Origin: an uncultured Lachnospiraceae bacterium
GTDB taxonomy: Bacteria; Bacillota; Clostridia; Lachnospirales; Lachnospiraceae
Assembly (NCBI GenBank): GCA_934292725.1
Contig: CAKQXY010000015.1
Coordinates: 1 to 64,000 of the forward strand
Length of the DNA: 64,000 nucleotides
Reading direction: 5' to 3'
The position numbers and the translations under genes were made by a program. The notes beneath the pieces are model-generated. The model worked only from the letters and a program-made list of their open reading frames with translations. It was not told the origin of the DNA and did not search any database. Positions 35,356-44,054 of this stretch are shown here, one piece after another. Each line of letters begins with the position of its first letter. The stretch's first letter is position 1.

Positions 35356-36039
35356 ATGCATATTTTAGTAATCGAAGATGAAGCACAGCTTTGCAGTTCT
35401 ATCGCTGAAGGACTTCGCCTTGATGGATACGAGGTAGACACCTGCATGGACGGAAATGAAGGACTTGATCTTTGTCTGACAGAACCATTCGATCTTGTTT
35501 TGCTTGACCTTAATCTTCCAGGAATGGACGGTCTTTCCATTTTACAGCAGCTTCGGGCAGAAAACTCATCCACACCAGTTATCATCCTTTCTGCCCGAAC
35601 TCAAATTCAGGATAAGGTGGAGGGACTTGATCTTGGTGCAAATGATTATCTTACAAAACCTTTCCATTTTGAAGAGCTTGAGGCCAGAATACGAAGCCTC
35701 ACACGACGCAAATTTATTCAGGAAAATATCTGCCTGACTTGCGGACGCATATCATTTGACACAAAAACAAGACTTGCCCAGATTGATCATATGACGCTTT
35801 CTCTCACGCGAAAAGAAAGCAGCCTGTTAGAATATTTTCTTCTTCATCCAGATCGGGTAATCAGCCCAGAGGAATTGATTGAGCATATCTGGGATGGAAG
35901 TGTCAATAGTTTCAGTAATTCCATCCGTGTTCATATCTCCTCGCTCAGAAAAAAGCTTCGCGTTGCTCTTGGATACGATCCTATTCAAAATAAGATAGGC
36001 GAAGGATATCTGCTTAACGCAGACTGCTGCAAAGATTAA
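35356..36039 (+). CDS. OmpR-family response regulator
   Basis: 227 residues. The receiver domain has phospho-acceptor Asp51 in LLDLNLPG, with conserved Lys in KPF. A winged-helix DNA-binding domain ends in HISSLRKKLR and IGEGYLL. The AGGGGAATAAA ribosome binding site precedes the ATG. Divergent from the redox trio and followed 25 bases later by its histidine kinase. Its target is not shown, though the adjacent redox operon is the closest candidate. Confidence 0.92.
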   Translation: MHILVIEDEAQLCSSIAEGLRLDGYEVDTCMDGNEGLDLCLTEPFDLVLLDLNLPGMDGLSILQQLRAENSSTPVIILSARTQIQDKVEGLDLGANDYLTKPFHFEELEARIRSLTRRKFIQENICLTCGRISFDTKTRLAQIDHMTLSLTRKESSLLEYFLLHPDRVISPEELIEHIWDGSVNSFSNSIRVHISSLRKKLRVALGYDPIQNKIGEGYLLNADCCKD

Positions 36040-36064
36040 ACATTTAAATAAGGAAAGGATTCTT

Positions 36065-37231
36065 ATGACTCACACACAAAAAAAAGCGCCTCTGCGCTCC
36101 TTCTTTGCCAAAATGCCGCTTCAATGGCGTCTTACTGCGCTGACGACACTTCTTGTCACAGCTGCCTGCATTTTTATGTATTTTTTTATAAGTCATTCTG
36201 CCGTCTCTGGAATGGATGATCTGCACGATTATGTGATCCATATTGATCAGAATGATTCTTCCCCTATCACCTTTCAGGTTGACCCATCTATGCTGTTTCC
36301 GCAGATTAATGATCAGCTTGCCCAGACAAAGCAGCTTTTCATGATCAAAAGTCTTGTTGTAACCATTGTTGTTATTTTAATCAGCAGTCTGTCCACTTGG
36401 TTTCTTACACGTAAAAGCCTTGCTCCGCTTCGCAGCCTCAGTAAAAAAATTTCTGATATTCAGGCACAAAATCTTTCTGTTTCCATTGATGTTCCAGAAA
36501 GCCATGATGAAATTTCTAAGCTGACAGAAGCATTTAATCAGATGCTTGCTCGTTTAAATAATGCATTTGACGTTCAAAAGCAGTTTTCTGCCAACGCAGC
36601 TCATGAGCTTCGAACTCCGCTTGCTGTAATGCAGACAAATCTTGAAGTCTTTTCCAAAAAGAAAGAACCTTCCGTTTCAGAATACCAGACACTTTTTTCC
36701 ACTATTCTTGAGCAGACAAACCGTCTTAGCCATTTGGCTTCGATTTTGCTTGATATGACTGGAATGCAGCGTGTGAAGCGCTCTGATACAATAAGCCTTG
36801 CAGCACTCGCTGATGAAGTTCTCTGTGATCTTGCACCAATTGCTGATCAAAAGCAGATTAAACTTTCCCAATCTGACACAGACTGTATCGTCACTGGAAG
36901 CTATCTTCTTCTCTATCGTGCTGTTTTTAATCTTGTTGAAAATGCAATCAAGTACAATCATCCTGATGGAAGTGTGCTCATTGATATAAAAGATGAAAAT
37001 GGATTTGCCTTAATTAGCATCAAGGATACAGGAATTGGCATTACTCCTGAAAATCAGGAAAAAATCTTTACACCTTTTTTCTGTGTTGATAAATCAAGAA
37101 GCCGCACAATGGGCGGTGCCGGTCTTGGACTTGCACTAGTTGCCGAAATTGCACAGCTTCATAATGGAACAGTTTATGTAAGCGAAAGCGACAGCGAAGG
37201 AAGTACTATCATCCTTAAGCTGCCGCTGTAA
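36065..37231 (+). CDS. OmpR-partner sensor histidine kinase
   Basis: 388 residues. Helix 1 at about 26-44, a short extracytoplasmic loop (45-92), helix 2 at about 93-114, HAMP, then the dimerisation helix with His180 in NAAHELRTPL. ATPase boxes are NLVENAIKYN, DTGIGI and GGAGLGLAL. The small external loop of under 50 residues suggests sensing within or close to the membrane, as in CssS- or BaeS-like envelope-stress kinases. It ends five bases before the stop of the convergent psd gene. Confidence 0.92.
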   Translation: MTHTQKKAPLRSFFAKMPLQWRLTALTTLLVTAACIFMYFFISHSAVSGMDDLHDYVIHIDQNDSSPITFQVDPSMLFPQINDQLAQTKQLFMIKSLVVTIVVILISSLSTWFLTRKSLAPLRSLSKKISDIQAQNLSVSIDVPESHDEISKLTEAFNQMLARLNNAFDVQKQFSANAAHELRTPLAVMQTNLEVFSKKKEPSVSEYQTLFSTILEQTNRLSHLASILLDMTGMQRVKRSDTISLAALADEVLCDLAPIADQKQIKLSQSDTDCIVTGSYLLLYRAVFNLVENAIKYNHPDGSVLIDIKDENGFALISIKDTGIGITPENQEKIFTPFFCVDKSRSRTMGGAGLGLALVAEIAQLHNGTVYVSESDSEGSTIILKLPL

Positions 37232-37235
37232 AAAA

Positions 37236-38078
37236 TCATTGCTGATTTTTATTAACTTTTCCTATTTTTTCTCCCTGTCTTATACGCGTTTCCTCTCCTC
37301 TGGCGCTTCGGTGCAAAATATTCTTTCTTGGAAGAACAACACCTTTTTGCGTCAGAAGGATAATGGTAGAACCGCCAAATTCAAAATATCCTTTTTCCTC
37401 GCCGCGTGTAACATAACCTGGCACTGCTTCATGGTTTGTAATTCGTCCAACCATCATTGCACCGACTTCCATCATTAAAATCGTGCCAAATTCCTTCGTC
37501 TTAATAACACAGTACTTTCTGGTGTTTTCCTTATATACTGGGCAATGTTCAAACGCTATCGGCTGCACCGTATGGAAAACACCTTTAATTGTGCGCTCAT
37601 GAGAGCGTCTGCCGCTCACTGGATAAATATAGCGGTGATAATCATCTACGCTTAAGCGAAGCTGCCACAAAATACCGCCTTCAAACTGTTTTGCCAGTTT
37701 TTCATCACGAAGCAGACTCTGTACTGTATACTGACCTTGTTTGATCAAAAAACGTGAATCATTCGTGATTGGAAAAATCGTAAGCTTTGCATCACATGGA
37801 CTGATAAGTATATCATCTCCCTGCGCCAGTAATCTTGCACCTGGTTTTAGCTTTCTTGTAAAAAAATCATTATAGGAAGAAAAACTTGTTTTTTCAAATT
37901 CCGACACATCAATATTCTGCGACTTTATAAAGCCTGGAACAGCAAGTAAAGATAATCTGCTATTCATCACAAATCCTGCCGCCTTTGACACTGCCGGACT
38001 AACAAGAATACGAAGAAGCCTATTTCCAACTGATGTTGTATATAAAAATGGTAAAAGTCTGCTTGTTTTTTCTTTCAT
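37236..38078 (-). CDS. psd: Phosphatidylserine decarboxylase proenzyme
   Basis: 280 residues. It removes CO2 from phosphatidylserine to give phosphatidylethanolamine and cuts itself at Ser237 of the GGST motif (EFGGSTIILL), the serine becoming pyruvoyl. The helper residues of the triad are visible as Asp96 in SPCDAKL and His148 in DDYHRYIYP. Follows pssA by ten bases, so the two steps are co-expressed. It is convergent with the histidine kinase; only four bases separate the stop codons and no terminator hairpin fits between. Confidence 0.93.
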   Translation of the reverse strand: MKEKTSRLLPFLYTTSVGNRLLRILVSPAVSKAAGFVMNSRLSLLAVPGFIKSQNIDVSEFEKTSFSSYNDFFTRKLKPGARLLAQGDDILISPCDAKLTIFPITNDSRFLIKQGQYTVQSLLRDEKLAKQFEGGILWQLRLSVDDYHRYIYPVSGRRSHERTIKGVFHTVQPIAFEHCPVYKENTRKYCVIKTKEFGTILMMEVGAMMVGRITNHEAVPGYVTRGEEKGYFEFGGSTIILLTQKGVVLPRKNILHRSARGEETRIRQGEKIGKVNKNQQ

Positions 38079-38087
38079 AATTTTGTC

Positions 38088-38768
38088 TTATCCTTTTTTG
38101 TGTTTCCAGAACATTAGATCAGATAAATTCCAGCCATAATATTCCTTCCAGTTAAAGCAAAACAGAAGGTAAAGCACAACTGCTGCCACAACAATGATCA
38201 GCACAGTAAGCTGCTTGTTATTCGGCTTTGGGAATTTAAAATTAAGTACAAATAAAAGACCGGTAAGCAGCATCGCAAGACTCAGCACGATCTCAAAATT
38301 ATCCTGACACAGATTTGAGATTGCATACAAAAATGGTAAAATAACTGCAATAGAAGTGATCGGAAGACCCTGATAATACTTTCTCTTTTCATCAGTCTCC
38401 TGCTGACGCTTCTCTTCCATTACATTATAATATGCCAGACGAATCAATCCCGCCAGACAATAAAAAATCAAAATTGCAACTTCCCACGGTGCCTGCATTC
38501 CTGAAAACCAGCAGATAATTACAGGGCAGACGCCAAAGCAGACAATATCACAAAGCGAATCAATCTGAATGCCAAAGCGCTTCTGATCCTCCGTTCTGTT
38601 TTTCTTTGTTCTGGCTACCTTGCCATCAAACGTATCAAGAAGACCAGACATACCCAGAAAAAATATTGCCCAGCCTATTCTTGCATAGCAGGCACTAATC
38701 ATTCCCAAGATTGATGATGCCAAGCTTATGTATGTCAATATTACTGTATAATCATAAAATCCTATCAT
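38088..38768 (-). CDS. pssA: CDP-diacylglycerol-serine O-phosphatidyltransferase
   Basis: About 226 residues with six or more membrane helices. The CDP-alcohol phosphotransferase motif is DGKVAR...GIQIDSLCD; the gap between AR and G is 12 residues instead of the usual eight. The likely start is the ATG at 38768, with GAGGG five bases upstream; a TTG at 38801 and an ATG at 38780 are in frame. Supplies phosphatidylserine to Psd. A phosphatidylcholine or other head-group alcohol is less likely, given psd next door. Confidence 0.87.
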   Translation of the reverse strand: MIGFYDYTVILTYISLASSILGMISACYARIGWAIFFLGMSGLLDTFDGKVARTKKNRTEDQKRFGIQIDSLCDIVCFGVCPVIICWFSGMQAPWEVAILIFYCLAGLIRLAYYNVMEEKRQQETDEKRKYYQGLPITSIAVILPFLYAISNLCQDNFEIVLSLAMLLTGLLFVLNFKFPKPNNKQLTVLIIVVAAVVLYLLFCFNWKEYYGWNLSDLMFWKHKKG

Positions 38769-38834
38769 TGTATCCCTCATAATCCATCCTGTGAACTGCA
38801 ATTAACATCAGCGCATATCTGAGTCCGGATTTTC

Positions 38835-39878
38835 TTATTTTACTTTACTTTTTTTGTGTTCACGCACCTGAAATACTACCACAGCTACAAGTGTAAATAC
38901 TGCTGATAAAAACAGCTCACTGTAATATCCAAGTCCACGGCTTAAAATCAGTCCCGGAATCAAAAGTGCCTCTCCAAATACTTTTTTAAAGATCACCATA
39001 AACAATCCCTCACTGATACCCATTCCACCTGGCAGCGGAAGCATATCAACTGACACTGATATAACAGCCTGTAAAAACATGACCTCAAAAAAATTCATAC
39101 TGTTTAAAGAAAACGCGCGATAAACAAAATATGTTACAGCAAACATTGCAAATCGCTGTACAACCGTGATTATAAAAACTCTTGCAATCATCCCCCAATG
39201 ACTGCTCATAAACTCGGCGGCCTCATGGTAATGATTCATGGAGCGCTCTATTTTATCTAAGCGTTCTTCTTTATGCTTTAAAATGTGTATCCGTTCCAGA
39301 AGCTTTGCTCCGAGTATTAATGTCTTTTTTGCAAATGATGGATGAAATACGACTACGCACATAAGTATCACACAGCCAACATTCAACAAAATGCCCAGAT
39401 AAAAGACCCATCTCGCTTCTGCTACATACTCTGCTAAAAATCCCCCTGCAAACAGCCATAAACCTATGCCCACAACAACAAGTACAAACTTATAGATAAT
39501 CGTGACAACAAGCAAAATGACTGTTGCTATCGGAACAGGAATGTCTTCCTTTTTCATAAAGTAAATCTGCATCGGCTGTCCACCCGTCGCAGATGGTGTT
39601 ACGCAGCTAAAGAAAAATCCAACTGCTGAAAAAAGAAAACAAAGCCGTTCCTTTACATAAATTCCGTAGCAATCCAGCATATGCCATATGACAATACTCT
39701 CGCCGGCAATAAAAAATAACACAAGCGGGACTGCTGGAATTAGCCACAGGGTATTACATTCTTTGATTGCATCTCCAAGTCCTGAAATATCCTCCCCATG
39801 TAAAACACCATACAGTGTCAATCCTATAATTGCAAAAAACAGGATAGCGTCTATCAATACTTTCTTATACTTTTTCAC
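38835..39878 (-). CDS. Flippase-like integral membrane protein (LPG_synthase_TM, UPF0104)
   Basis: 347 residues, about eight hydrophobic helices and the family landmarks PSATGGQP and PLPGGMGISEG. GTG start behind AAGGAGG. These proteins match the membrane half of MprF, which flips lysyl-phosphatidylglycerol, but lack the aminoacyl transferase domain. Here it precedes pssA and psd, so it may move an aminophospholipid across the membrane. Substrate inferred from context only. Confidence 0.85.
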   Translation of the reverse strand: MKKYKKVLIDAILFFAIIGLTLYGVLHGEDISGLGDAIKECNTLWLIPAVPLVLFFIAGESIVIWHMLDCYGIYVKERLCFLFSAVGFFFSCVTPSATGGQPMQIYFMKKEDIPVPIATVILLVVTIIYKFVLVVVGIGLWLFAGGFLAEYVAEARWVFYLGILLNVGCVILMCVVVFHPSFAKKTLILGAKLLERIHILKHKEERLDKIERSMNHYHEAAEFMSSHWGMIARVFIITVVQRFAMFAVTYFVYRAFSLNSMNFFEVMFLQAVISVSVDMLPLPGGMGISEGLFMVIFKKVFGEALLIPGLILSRGLGYYSELFLSAVFTLVAVVVFQVREHKKSKVK

Positions 39879-39949
39879 CTTTTGGTGCCTCCTTGGCTAT
39901 GAATAATTTCATTCTATCAAAAATTAGAACCATTCGCAACAAAAAGTTA

Positions 39950-41194
39950 TTACTTATGCGCCTCTGCCATGAATGCTTCGATCTCGTCCGGAGTGCGCAT
40001 TACGTCCTCTGACAAACACTCGCATCCGTCTTCTGTGATCAAAAGGTCATCTTCTACACGGATTCCGATCTCCCATTCATCAATGTACAGACCTGGCTCA
40101 TCGGAGATGACAGCACCTGGACGAAGCTTGCTGTTTGAGGCAACACTTACATCATGAACATCGATTCCAAGATGATGTGATACACCGTGCATGTAGTACT
40201 TTCCGATCTCGTCTTCCTTCTCGATCAGACCCATACGAATGCAGCCTTCTGCAAGAACCTTTTTGCACACATCGTTTAACTCGCGAAGTGTCATACCTGG
40301 CTTTGCTGTCTTTGCAACAGCGCGGTTTGCAGCCAGAACAACCTCATAAACCATACGCTGCTTTTCTGTGAACTTGCCATTTACAGGATATGTTCTGGTG
40401 ATATCAGCGCAGTAGCCCTTATACTTAGCACCAAGATCAAGAAGGAGCAGCGTATTGTCCTTGCACTCACAGTCATTTGTCACATAATGAAGCATCGTTC
40501 CATTGATACCGCTTCCTGCAATGGTGTGGAATGCAACGCCGTCTGCACCATTTCTCTTGATGCTATACTCGAAGTCTGCCTGTGCCTGATACTCCATCTG
40601 GCCTGGGGTCAGATTTGTCATCAGATTCTTCAGACCCTTGTCGGTCAGCTTGATTGCCTCACGGATCAAGGAAACCTCATCCTCATCCTTCTGCATTCTC
40701 ATCTCAGCGATGATCGGAGCGCAATCCTTTACGCGCACGCCTGGATACTTCTGTGCAAACTCGCGTGCCTTCATCATGTTGTAATCCTCAAGATCATCTA
40801 TATCGTGACGGTAAGTATCAAAATATACTGTATAGACATCCTCTCTTGTCATCATACGATTAAGCACACTCTTCTCGGTATCGATAAATCCAACCTTCCC
40901 GATCTGTGCCTGCGCCTTTGCCTCGCTGGCGGTCATCTTCTTTCCCATCCAACGCTCGCGGTCTGGATCAGCCTCCTCAATAAGAAGCGTCTCTGTCGGC
41001 TCCTCTGTCGCATTATCCAAAATTAGCATCATATTCTCGCGGCGAATGCCTGTAAGATAAAAGAAGTTTCTGTTTGCCTCAAATGGTGCATACTCATCTG
41101 CACTCACATGATGTCTCACTCCTGAGTAAATAACCAGAACAGAATTTTTCTCCATCTTTGATAATACTTCATCTCTGCGCTTTTTATAGTTCAT
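39950..41194 (-). CDS. pepP: M24 Xaa-Pro aminopeptidase (second copy)
   Basis: 414 residues with creatinase N domain and M24 domain. The five metal ligands are canonical: Asp in LLDLGAK, Asp in CADITR, His in GVSHHLGIDVHD, Glu in SDEPGLY and Glu in IRVEDD. It removes the N-terminal residue before proline in peptides, in the cytoplasm. Its frame has about 45% similarity by eye to the copy at 15726-16976. It may help process peptides brought in by the Opp system 2 kb away. Confidence 0.92.
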   Translation of the reverse strand: MNYKKRRDEVLSKMEKNSVLVIYSGVRHHVSADEYAPFEANRNFFYLTGIRRENMMLILDNATEEPTETLLIEEADPDRERWMGKKMTASEAKAQAQIGKVGFIDTEKSVLNRMMTREDVYTVYFDTYRHDIDDLEDYNMMKAREFAQKYPGVRVKDCAPIIAEMRMQKDEDEVSLIREAIKLTDKGLKNLMTNLTPGQMEYQAQADFEYSIKRNGADGVAFHTIAGSGINGTMLHYVTNDCECKDNTLLLLDLGAKYKGYCADITRTYPVNGKFTEKQRMVYEVVLAANRAVAKTAKPGMTLRELNDVCKKVLAEGCIRMGLIEKEDEIGKYYMHGVSHHLGIDVHDVSVASNSKLRPGAVISDEPGLYIDEWEIGIRVEDDLLITEDGCECLSEDVMRTPDEIEAFMAEAHK

Positions 41195-41244
41195 TTCTTT
41201 ATACCTCTTTTCTCATTTTTCCAAACAAACTTTGAATATTCATA

Positions 41245-41859
41245 TTATACCAATCCAAAACCATAAATGCAACTGCTGTCTTTTCCCTCTAATTTCTGGA
41301 TAAATACAGGCATAGGCGGATGATTTGGGCGATTATAGTAGCAGCTTGTTATAACAAGATATGTCTTTGAGTCTAGCTCCTTTAACATTTTTAAGATAGC
41401 TTCTTTTTCCTCTCTCTGGACATCGCTTCCATCATATAAACAAAGTGTCATGATGCCGCCCTTTCGCAAAATAGAAAGTCCGGCCTTAATCGCTGCAATA
41501 CTTGTCTGTGCCTTTGTTTCAATCTTATGATCTGCACCTGGCAGATAACCAAAATTAAACATGATGCATGCAGCACTTCCTTCAGCCATATAGTCAGCCA
41601 TGTTTGAATGGGAGTCAAGCACAAGCTCTGCCATACACTCATGCTCAGCAAGAAGCGTTGCCGTCTTTTCAAGAGCCTGCGGCTGAATATCAAATGCCAT
41701 AACCTCACCTCTAGCCCCGGTTAGCTCACATAAAAACAGCGTATCATTTCCGCAGCCTGCAGTCGCATCAATACATATATCTCCAGCCTCCACATGCTCT
41801 CGCACAAAATGATGGATCAGCTCTGTGATCTGGAGATCTTCTTTTTTGAGTTCTTTCAT
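41245..41859 (-). CDS. mnmM: MnmM (YtqB)-like tRNA methyltransferase
   Basis: 204 residues, class I SAM-dependent methyltransferase. Motif I is DATAGCGNDT and the family landmarks FNFGYLPGADH and NRPNHPPMPVF match YtqB/MnmM, which finishes the mnm5U modification at tRNA wobble position 34 in Firmicutes. Often annotated as putative rRNA methylase. It lies between pepP and the HipA-like gene. Confidence 0.85.
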   Translation of the reverse strand: MKELKKEDLQITELIHHFVREHVEAGDICIDATAGCGNDTLFLCELTGARGEVMAFDIQPQALEKTATLLAEHECMAELVLDSHSNMADYMAEGSAACIMFNFGYLPGADHKIETKAQTSIAAIKAGLSILRKGGIMTLCLYDGSDVQREEKEAILKMLKELDSKTYLVITSCYYNRPNHPPMPVFIQKLEGKDSSCIYGFGLV

Positions 41860-41894
41860 AAATATATAACCTCGCTTTATCTAATTGGGGATAG

Positions 41895-42989
41895 TTAAAT
41901 TTCTTTTAAATGATTAAGGCGAATCGAAAACATCTCAAAATATTGCGGAAATGCACAAAACACTTCCTTCTTTACTTCGCATAACTGATTCAAACCAATT
42001 TCACAAACTGCTTCCTCGGCAGCTTCACGCTGAGTTTTATGTGCACCAAACAATGTCTGACAATTTGCTCCGTCAATTGTGTCATACGCTTGAAATGCCT
42101 GATTAAAATCCATTAATTTATGGAGCGAAACTGGTTTATTCGAAATGTTATCAACCAGAACACCCCAATTTCCCCAGTGGCGATCAGTATTTCCAATTAA
42201 ATAATCAATGATATTCATCATATAATAATTGTGGCGATCAAGTTTTAAGATAAATTGCTTTAAATCTTTTTCATGGTTCAGCGCAAAAATTTGTGTTGCC
42301 TCCATTGATGAAATAGAATATTCAAGAGATGTAATATTCTTGCTTATGCTAACAATTTCATTATCAAAACTTCCTCTTTCATAAAGAACCTGATCTACAT
42401 TAAAGCATCTGCAGATTTGACTTGCCAGCAGTTCACGCTCGACAAAATCGCTTCCACCATCTTTTAACAGCCAAAATCCATCATCTCTTCGCTGCCACGC
42501 CTTGGGGAAACAGCCATTTGTCGCAAGATCTCTGGCAAGTGAATCATTCTGAACAGTATATTGTTTTCCTCTCAATGAAATATCAATAAATGTATTATCT
42601 AAATGATTTTCATATAAATTGACTTCTGAAAAGCTTACTTTATCGTCCTTGTTTTTTACCCAATAAATGTCAGTAATGGACGCACAGCGATATGTCAATG
42701 CTACCATAGCGCGGTCCTTGTCTGTAACCGCCTGCTTTAGTCCCACACTATTTAAAATTTCCTTAGCGTATTTTCTGTCTAAAGTCAATACTCTAGTGGA
42801 GCACCAATAATAAAAGTTAGTGATGTTATTGACAAGTGTATCAATATCATTATCATCTTCGTCTTCAAGGTATAGATTATACGGCATAAATGATTCAAAA
42901 TAAATTTTTGAATGTCCGTACTGATCGATCTGTGCAACCTTTCGATCTCCATGCATAATCTCATAGACTGTTGGTGCTGCTTTTCCCAT
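41895..42989 (-). CDS. HipA-like Ser/Thr protein kinase without HipB
   Basis: 364 residues. The C-terminal kinase half shows the HipA fold: catalytic loop GNTDRHWGNWG (Asp269, Asn274) and metal site LMDFNQAF (Asp294). The N-terminal half (1-150) is not the usual HipA_N couplet. No HipB antitoxin or small partner gene flanks it: the upstream neighbour is a terminator, the downstream one a methyltransferase. Such solo HipA-like proteins occur in Firmicutes with unknown targets. AT-rich relative to neighbours. AAGGAG precedes the ATG. Confidence 0.78.
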   Translation of the reverse strand: MGKAAPTVYEIMHGDRKVAQIDQYGHSKIYFESFMPYNLYLEDEDDNDIDTLVNNITNFYYWCSTRVLTLDRKYAKEILNSVGLKQAVTDKDRAMVALTYRCASITDIYWVKNKDDKVSFSEVNLYENHLDNTFIDISLRGKQYTVQNDSLARDLATNGCFPKAWQRRDDGFWLLKDGGSDFVERELLASQICRCFNVDQVLYERGSFDNEIVSISKNITSLEYSISSMEATQIFALNHEKDLKQFILKLDRHNYYMMNIIDYLIGNTDRHWGNWGVLVDNISNKPVSLHKLMDFNQAFQAYDTIDGANCQTLFGAHKTQREAAEEAVCEIGLNQLCEVKKEVFCAFPQYFEMFSIRLNHLKEI

Positions 42990-43096
42990 ATCATACTCCT
43001 TTCCTTTTTAACTTCTTTTCATCATTACCATCCTACCACTTAGCAGTACATACGTCAACGAACTAGTTTTTACTTTTCCTTAAGACTTATTTAAGA

Positions 43097-43135
43097 TTAA
43101 AAAACCGCCTGAAAGACTAGTTGTCCTCAGACGGT
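43097..43135 (-). terminator. Terminator of the frl-opp operon
   Basis: On the minus strand ACCGTCTGA and TCAGGCGGT pair over nine bases with one mismatch and a loop of 14, then TTTTTT. Confidence 0.75.
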
Positions 43136-43142
43136 CTGCTTA

Positions 43143-44054
43143 TTATATTTTCTTTTCCATTAAAACCTGATGTGTTTCAGAAACATTTACCATAACACAA
43201 TCATTATATTTTAAGCCACTCTTCTCATATTGATATACCATCGGCTCTCTGTTTCTTTCAATCACCGGATCTGCAATTGGAATTGCAGACAAAAGTGATT
43301 TTGTATATGGATGAATCGGATGTTCAAAAATTTCTTCTGTTAATCCAGTTTCTACAAGATGACCCTTATGCATAACACCTACTCGATCTGAAATATAACG
43401 AACCATTGAAAGATCATGTGCAATAAACAGATATGCAACATTTGTTTCTTTTTGAATATCCTTCATCAAATTGACGACCTGCGCCTGAATTGAAACATCA
43501 AGTGCACTTATTGCCTCATCTGCTATTACTAACTTTGGATTCATGATTAATGCTCTTCCCAGTCCGATTCGCTGACGCTGTCCACCAGAAAACTGATTAG
43601 GATAACGGTTCATGTAGGCAGGATTTAAACCTACCATCTCCATCATTTTAGACACGCGCTCTACGCGCTCCTTTTGATCCATATGAGGATGATGCGCATC
43701 GAGACCCATCGCAATAGTATCCAAAATCTTTTTATGCGGATTTAATGAAGCCATAGGATCCTGAAAAACCATCTGCATATCAGAGCGAAGCATTTTTTCC
43801 TGTTTTGCAGTCAGCTTCTTGCTGATATCCTCACCATTAAAAAGAATTGTGCCTTCTGTCGGATCGTACAATCGAATAATAGAACGGCCTGTCGTTGACT
43901 TTCCACTTCCAGACTCACCTACTAATCCATAGGTTTCTCCAGGATAAATATCGAAGGATATATTATCCACAGCACGTACCGTAAATTTTTTGCTTACTGG
44001 AAAATATTGTTTTAAACCTTTCACACTAAGCAGTGGTTCATTCGTCTGTGCCAT
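43143..44054 (-). CDS. oppF: Oligopeptide ABC transporter ATPase OppF
   Basis: 303 residues. Walker A GESGSGKST, signature SGGQRQRIG, Walker B LVIADE, H-loop HDLSMV. The ATG at 44054 has GGAGGGA seven bases upstream inside the end of oppD, overlapping it by 17 bases; a longer frame from 44105 is rejected. The C-terminal tail has the oligopeptide HPYTKSLLSAIP motif. It drives uptake through OppBC. Confidence 0.92.
   Translation of the reverse strand: MAQTNEPLLSVKGLKQYFPVSKKFTVRAVDNISFDIYPGETYGLVGESGSGKSTTGRSIIRLYDPTEGTILFNGEDISKKLTAKQEKMLRSDMQMVFQDPMASLNPHKKILDTIAMGLDAHHPHMDQKERVERVSKMMEMVGLNPAYMNRYPNQFSGGQRQRIGLGRALIMNPKLVIADEAISALDVSIQAQVVNLMKDIQKETNVAYLFIAHDLSMVRYISDRVGVMHKGHLVETGLTEEIFEHPIHPYTKSLLSAIPIADPVIERNREPMVYQYEKSGLKYNDCVMVNVSETHQVLMEKKI

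Noticed and set aside
38785..38815. CCTGTGAACTGCAATTAAC near the pssA start as another repeat copy
   Set aside because: Only one arm resembles the family; no partner arm nearby, so probably chance.
40487..41026. Long plus-strand open frame of 179 codons inside pepP
   Set aside because: Antisense to a clearly conserved M24 gene; composition follows the pepP codons.
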